Assembly: GCA_009776565.1 (NCBI GenBank)
Contig: WRNQ01000005.1
Location: forward strand, 10,711 to 23,448
From: Synergistaceae bacterium
GTDB lineage: Bacteria; Synergistota; Synergistia; Synergistales; Aminobacteriaceae
Direction: 5' to 3'
Length of the DNA: 12,738 bases
The translations under genes were made by a program, and so were the position numbers. Position 1 is the stretch's first letter. Each line of letters starts with the position of its first letter. Below, in pieces: positions 9,021 to 12,738 of this stretch. Below the pieces are notes generated by a model. It ran no database searches and was not told where the DNA came from. It was given only the letters and a program-made list of their open reading frames with translations.

Positions 9021-10669
9021 TTGTTTTATTTGTCATTATATTTATGAATATTCTTTTCCTTTTTAATACTTCAGAAGCTGGAGAAAGAACAGTCGAATTA
9101 GATGCTGATAAAATAACGTATGATGATATCACCGGCACTGCTACAGCGGAGGGCAACGCCTTGCTATCGTATGGAGACGTTAGAATTTTAGCTGAACGGA
9201 TTGATTATGATGATGAAGCCGGAAAAGTTGTCGCTTCATCAATTCCTGATAAAGGAGTAGTATTGAGTAACGGCAGGCAAGCGCTTACCGGTGATCAGTT
9301 GCTTTACGATATTAATACTTCCGAAGGGGTTCTGACAGGGGCAAAAAGCACAGTAATAGTTAATGGTAAGGCGGTTTTTATCAAGGGAGAGAATCTTGAA
9401 GCAATACCTTATGATTTGGCGGTGGATAGAAAACTTATAAGCAGCAAAAGCAGCTTTGATGGGGATTATGTTATTAAATGGGATAATGTTTCCATAACTA
9501 CATGCAATCTTGAGCATCCGCATTATCGCCTGGAAGCTAAAAGGTTTATTTTTACTCCGCAGCACAAGATAGTCGTAAAAAGACCTCGTTTATATCTTGG
9601 TGAGAAGTACATTTTTACATATCCTTTTGATTATATAATAAACGTAAACAGGCAAAGAAGCGTTGAAACGGCTATTTTCCCAAATATCGCATATCAGAGT
9701 TCCAAAGGGACTGGAATTGGTTTTTCAGGTCCTATAGCGTGGGAAACAGGCAGTATAAACTTTGGCTTATTATATTGGGGCGATATAGGTTTTGAGTGGA
9801 ATGTAGCTTTAGAGCAAAGGATAGGAAAAGACTTTACATTTTGGGGCGAATTGGACTATTCCTGGGACAGAATGTGGGAAGATAGAAAATACCGGCCTGA
9901 ATTATCCTTTAGATATGACCAACCTTATTGGTTTGTTCAATTGAACTGGAGAAGAAACCAATATCTCGAAATTCAAAAAAATGCTGATTATCAATACAGA
10001 GGGCAGCTGGATTCTGAACCGGAAATTACAGTTGGATCTCCCTGGCTCCAGGAAGGCGGCGGTTGGTACCGCGTTTCGGCAATGTGGGGGAAATATAGGG
10101 CTTCAACTGTTTTAGACAGCGGAATTGAGGAAACTGAGCCATGGAGAAACCGTTTCAAAATTGCAGCCGAAACTTATTATGAAACGCAAATTGAACAAGT
10201 TACCCCATTCGTGATCCTTAACGCGGCTTCTATGCTTTACGAAGAGGATAAGAGGCAGGACGTCATAAGCGCAATTTTTGGATTGCGATATAATCTTGGA
10301 GATTTGAAACTTGGAACTGCGTACGCCAGGAATTGGGTTTCCGGAGAAACTACTATGAGTTGGGACCAGGAATTTGAAAATGAAATAATTTATCAGATGC
10401 TGGAAATTCCGTTTGGAAAGTATTTATCACTTAGTATCCTTGGCGGTTATGATCTTAAGTCTTCATTTCTTGAGGAAATGAATTATACGTTGCGCTATTT
10501 GAACGATTGTATGTTATGGGAGCTAACATACAGAAACGATCGTAATTTTGGAGGAGAGAATAAAGTATATTTCAGTATTGGCTTTACAGGTACGGGAGTA
10601 GAATTGAAAAACAAAGAGATTTACGATCCTTTTGTTTCACCCGTATCACAGAATTCTGGTAAAAAATAA
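8990..10669 (+). CDS. lptD: LptD/OstA-family outer-membrane lipopolysaccharide assembly protein
   Basis: LptD is the outer-membrane barrel that inserts lipopolysaccharide into the outer leaflet. From the TTG at 8990 it has 559 residues, clearly shorter than E. coli LptD (about 784). A signal peptide covers about 1-30 (cut near SEA/GE). An OstA jellyroll domain follows at about 33-190: 'VELDADKITYDDITGTATAEGNALLSYGD' and 'LTGDQLLYDINTSEGVLTGA' are the repeated strands shared with LptA. From about 190 on, aromatic-rich alternating strands form the barrel. There are only two cysteines, C172 in TTCNLEHPHYRLEA and C507 in NDCMLWELTYRND. They match the places of E. coli C173 and the C724/C725 pair, so one interdomain disulfide is likely. 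No separate lptA or lptE lies in this window. No clear terminator follows. Confidence 0.85.
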   Translation: MELFKLRHKIIVLFVIIFMNILFLFNTSEAGERTVELDADKITYDDITGTATAEGNALLSYGDVRILAERIDYDDEAGKVVASSIPDKGVVLSNGRQALTGDQLLYDINTSEGVLTGAKSTVIVNGKAVFIKGENLEAIPYDLAVDRKLISSKSSFDGDYVIKWDNVSITTCNLEHPHYRLEAKRFIFTPQHKIVVKRPRLYLGEKYIFTYPFDYIINVNRQRSVETAIFPNIAYQSSKGTGIGFSGPIAWETGSINFGLLYWGDIGFEWNVALEQRIGKDFTFWGELDYSWDRMWEDRKYRPELSFRYDQPYWFVQLNWRRNQYLEIQKNADYQYRGQLDSEPEITVGSPWLQEGGGWYRVSAMWGKYRASTVLDSGIEETEPWRNRFKIAAETYYETQIEQVTPFVILNAASMLYEEDKRQDVISAIFGLRYNLGDLKLGTAYARNWVSGETTMSWDQEFENEIIYQMLEIPFGKYLSLSILGGYDLKSSFLEEMNYTLRYLNDCMLWELTYRNDRNFGGENKVYFSIGFTGTGVELKNKEIYDPFVSPVSQNSGKK

Positions 10670-10689
10670 TTGTTGTACATACAAATATG

Positions 10690-10705
10690 CCAAAATGTAA
10701 TTTGG
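10690..10705 (+). repeat. Small hairpin after lptD
   Basis: CCAAA (10690-10694) pairs with TTTGG (10701-10705) around a six-base loop, 20 bp after the lptD stop. It is followed by GGGGCTG and not by a T-run, so it is a poor candidate for an intrinsic terminator. It may protect the 3' end, or end the transcript with Rho. Confidence 0.3.
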
Positions 10706-10755
10706 GGGCTGTAATAAACACACGTCATACCCAATGCACGGCGCAACGAGCGCAC

Positions 10756-10798
10756 AAAATAATAAACTTCGTGGAATGTGTTGCGCTGATTCCACGAA
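10756..10798 (-). terminator. Probable intrinsic terminator of greA
   Basis: A perfect 10-bp inverted repeat, TTCGTGGAAT (10768-10777) and ATTCCACGAA (10789-10798), closes an 11-base loop. Read on the minus strand, the stem starts 53 bases after the greA stop and is followed by GTTTATTATTTT (10767 down to 10756), an interrupted T-rich tail. Read on the plus strand there is no T-run after it, so it suits greA better than lptD. Confidence 0.6.
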
Positions 10799-10803
10799 TC
10801 TCA

Positions 10804-10815
10804 ACAGTATACTGT
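10804..10815. repeat. 12-bp perfect palindrome
   Basis: ACAGTATACTGT is a perfect 12-bp palindrome in the convergent lptD/greA intergenic region, six bases after the terminator-like hairpin. A palindrome with no loop is more like a protein-binding site than an RNA hairpin, but it lies downstream of both genes, so its role is unclear and it could be chance. Confidence 0.3.
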
Positions 10816-10851
10816 GGTTACGTTAAATGTCGTTATGGGTTTTGTACAGCC

Positions 10852-11361
10852 TTACTCCGTTGCTGAAATGTCAATTATTTTAAGTCTTCTGACGCCACGA
10901 GGCGTTTTAACATCGACCTTTTCACCAACTCCTCGTCCAAGTAAGGATTGCCCTATCGGACTGTGTGATGATATCCTGTTGTTCCTGGGGTCGGCTTCTT
11001 CCGAACCAACTATGGCATATGTAAAAATTGAATGTTGTATAGGAGATTTTGGTGAAACGTCCTCAAATGTCACAGTTACGCCAAGTACAACTTTGCTCGT
11101 ATCAAGATTAGTTGCATCAACTATCTTTGCTCTCGCAAGCTGTATTTCCAATTGTGATATTCTTGCTTCAATTTTTGCCTGTTCATCTTTTGCCGCAGCG
11201 TATTCCGCATTTTCGCTCAAATCGCCAAATGAACGAGCTTCCTCCAATTGTTTAGAAATCTCTGCTCTCCGGGTAGTTCTTAGCTCTATTAATTCAGCTT
11301 TAAGACGCTCATACCCGTTTCTGGTCATTGTAGCTGAGTTTTCTATTATTTTATTTTGCAT
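10852..11361 (-). CDS. greA: Transcription elongation factor GreA
   Basis: GreA enters the secondary channel of paused, backtracked RNA polymerase and stimulates cleavage of the extruded RNA. I chose the start at 11361, which has AAAGGAG at 11370-11376 eight bases upstream. A longer in-frame version from 11424 would swallow this site and the divergent promoter region. The 169-residue product has an N-terminal coiled-coil finger (about 12-84) with the acidic tip GDLSENAEY (46-54), where D47 and E50 correspond to E. coli D41 and E44. The C-terminal FKBP-like domain (about 90-169) includes the 'HSPIGQSLLGRGVGEKVDVKTP' signature (133-154). It is about ten residues longer than E. coli GreA, mostly before 'MTRNGYERLKAEL'. 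It is convergent with lptD and divergent from the RNase J gene. Confidence 0.97.
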   Translation of the reverse strand: MQNKIIENSATMTRNGYERLKAELIELRTTRRAEISKQLEEARSFGDLSENAEYAAAKDEQAKIEARISQLEIQLARAKIVDATNLDTSKVVLGVTVTFEDVSPKSPIQHSIFTYAIVGSEEADPRNNRISSHSPIGQSLLGRGVGEKVDVKTPRGVRRLKIIDISATE

Positions 11362-11396
11362 AATATACACTCCTTTAGCATTTCCTAACGAGGGGT

Positions 11397-11405
11397 ATTC
11401 TATCA
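11397..11405 (-). promoter_or_regulatory. Extended -10 promoter for greA
   Basis: On the minus strand the nine bases read TGATAGAAT, a TGn motif plus a -10 hexamer with one mismatch (TAGAAT). The predicted transcript start near 11390 gives a leader of about 30 nt before the greA ATG, including its AAAGGAG site. The form resembles the TGATATAAT box at 2978. No convincing -35 hexamer is present at normal spacing. Confidence 0.45.
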
Positions 11406-11422
11406 TATATTGAGGAGCAACC

Positions 11423-12738
11423 ATGATAACTTCAAAGAAAATTGTATCACGAAAAAAAATCCGTAAAGAAAATGAACTTCATTTTATACCTCTTGGCGGT
11501 GTTGGTGAAATCGGTAAAAATATGTATGTAATAGAGTATGATGATAACATTATTGTTATAGACGCAGGACTTAAATTTGCTGACCAAAGTATGCCTGGAA
11601 TTGATTTCATAGTACCTGACATAACCTACTTAGAAAAAAACCGCGAAAAAATATTAGGCGTAATTCTTACTCATGGTCACGAAGATCATATAGGCGCCTT
11701 AATTTATATCCTGCCCAGGCTAAATGTTCCGCTTTATGGAACATCATTGACGCTCGGAATGATTTCTCAAAAATTCAATGATGAATTGCCAAATTATAAA
11801 CCAATTTTACACGAAATCCATGCGGGTAATTATGTAGAAATAGGACCTTTCAAAATTCGTTTAATGTCAGTAACACACTCAATTCCGGATGGCGTTGGAA
11901 TTGCAATTGAAACGCCGATTGGCCGGATATTGCATTCCGGAGATTTTAAATTTGATTCCACTCCGATAGATAACAGACTCACTGATTATGCCGGATTTGC
12001 GGAAGAGGGGAAAAAGGGGGTTTTGTTGTTACTATCGGACTCCACAAATGCAGAAAAAGCTGGGGTAACTCCCTCTGAAAGCGTAATAGGAGGCACGTTG
12101 GAAAGAATATTCAGATTATATAGGTCCAGAAGAATAATAATATCAGCTTTTGCAAGTAATTTACACAGAGTGCAGCAGGTAATCAACACGGCGGCTCATT
12201 TTAATCGTAAAGTCGTATTTCTTGGACGCAGCATGTTGCGAAACACGGAGCTAGCCGCTTCTTTAGGATACCTTGATATAGATAAGCGAACGATAATACC
12301 AGCCGAAGAAATAGATAAAACTCCGGATAATCAGCTTGTTGTAATGACAACAGGCAGCCAGGGAGAACCATTTTCAGGTTTGGTCATGATGAGCAGGGAC
12401 GAGCACAAATCAATCAGGTTGAGTGATCATGATGTTGTATTACTATTGGCTTCAGCCATCCCAGGCAATGAAAAATTAGTTAATAACACAATCAACAGGC
12501 TTTTTGATATCGGATGCGAAGTTATATATGAAAAGCATGACAATGTTCATGTCTCAGGTCATGCGTCAGCAGAGGAATTGAAAATTTTACTGAATATAAT
12601 AAAGCCAAAATACTTTGTTCCGATACATGGTGAATCCCGCCATTTGTTCAGACATGCAAAACTGGCGTCCGAAACCGGCATCACGAACAAAAATATCTTC
12701 ATTCTTCAAAATGGTGACGTACTGGCTTTTGATAAGAG
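11423..12738 (+). CDS. rnj: Ribonuclease J (5' part; runs off the right end)
   Basis: RNase J is a zinc-dependent metallo-beta-lactamase/beta-CASP nuclease with 5'-3' exonuclease and endonuclease activity in mRNA decay and rRNA processing. The ATG at 11423 has GAGGAG at 11412-11417. The frame stays open to the window end, giving 438 visible codons of a family usually near 555. Visible motifs are 'FIPLGGVGEIGKNMYV' near the start, the zinc motif HGHEDH (84-89), H152 in THSIPD, D174 in HSGDFKFD, beta-CASP elements including GSQGEP (311-316), HVSGH (376-380) and H402 in VPIHGE. All expected metal ligands up to the cut are present, so it should be active. The missing part is the C-terminal domain. 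It diverges from greA with 61 bp between start codons; I found no clear promoter of its own there. Confidence 0.97.
   Translation, partial: MITSKKIVSRKKIRKENELHFIPLGGVGEIGKNMYVIEYDDNIIVIDAGLKFADQSMPGIDFIVPDITYLEKNREKILGVILTHGHEDHIGALIYILPRLNVPLYGTSLTLGMISQKFNDELPNYKPILHEIHAGNYVEIGPFKIRLMSVTHSIPDGVGIAIETPIGRILHSGDFKFDSTPIDNRLTDYAGFAEEGKKGVLLLLSDSTNAEKAGVTPSESVIGGTLERIFRLYRSRRIIISAFASNLHRVQQVINTAAHFNRKVVFLGRSMLRNTELAASLGYLDIDKRTIIPAEEIDKTPDNQLVVMTTGSQGEPFSGLVMMSRDEHKSIRLSDHDVVLLLASAIPGNEKLVNNTINRLFDIGCEVIYEKHDNVHVSGHASAEELKILLNIIKPKYFVPIHGESRHLFRHAKLASETGITNKNIFILQNGDVLAFDK

Noticed and set aside
10814..11413. A 199-codon plus-strand ORF lying over greA
   Set aside because: The minus strand encodes a full, well-conserved GreA with its own ribosome binding site. 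The plus-strand frame is low-complexity Ser/Ala/Leu-rich and resembles no protein, so it is a shadow frame.
11361..11424. Longer greA start at 11424
   Set aside because: It would include the strong AAAGGAG site and the extended -10 box in the coding region and adds residues absent from GreA. It also runs into the RNase J start.

Overview
The window looks like chromosomal core-genome DNA from a low-GC (about 40% by eye), double-membraned anaerobe-type bacterium. Two sets of genes occur together. The first is an RNA-processing and sugar-metabolism set often seen in Gram-positive-like lineages: RNase J, an ATP-type PfkA and a LysM/M23 peptidase. The second is lipopolysaccharide export, with LptC and an LptD/OstA barrel protein. 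This mixture, and the order folC-pfkA-hypothetical-rho-M23 peptidase-pyrG-...-lptC-lptD, fits my recollection of the Synergistota. That assignment is an inference from gene content and order, not from a search. I saw no mobile element, CRISPR array, tRNA, rRNA or phage gene.

Layout. (1) Positions 1-2955, all plus strand: the 3' end of folC, pfkA starting on the next base after the folC stop, a small membrane-anchored protein of unknown function, and rho. (2) A TGATATAAT extended -10 box at 2978-2986 starts a new unit with a membrane-anchored peptidoglycan peptidase (three LysM domains plus an M23 domain), read from a TTG codon. (3) A 269-bp non-coding stretch (4463-4731) with inverted repeats, a TATAAT box and the pyrG leader. 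(4) pyrG, then two secreted or periplasmic proteins of unknown function, then lptC and lptD, which overlap each other and their upstream neighbour. This looks like one envelope-biogenesis transcript of about 6 kb. (5) A 182-bp convergent intergenic region holding a strong hairpin whose loop is complementary to a nearby segment. (6) greA on the minus strand, divergent from RNase J, which runs off the right end.

How the parts fit: PfkA and FolC are metabolic. Rho, GreA and RNase J act on transcription and RNA decay. The M23 peptidase, the two secreted unknowns, LptC and LptD build or remodel the cell envelope, and PyrG supplies CTP, which is also needed for CMP-Kdo and phospholipids.

The most interesting spot is the pyrG leader. 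The predicted transcript begins GGGC exactly seven bases after TATAAT, the start context used for CTP-sensed reiterative transcription of pyrG in Bacillus subtilis. Instead of an obvious terminator, a pyrimidine-rich strand is complementary to the pyrG Shine-Dalgarno sequence. This suggests a possible translational version of that switch. Other points of note are active-site substitutions in PfkA (D103E, H249Y), an LptD-like protein with only two cysteines at disulfide-equivalent positions, and an unknown NTF2-like-domain protein translationally linked to lptC.
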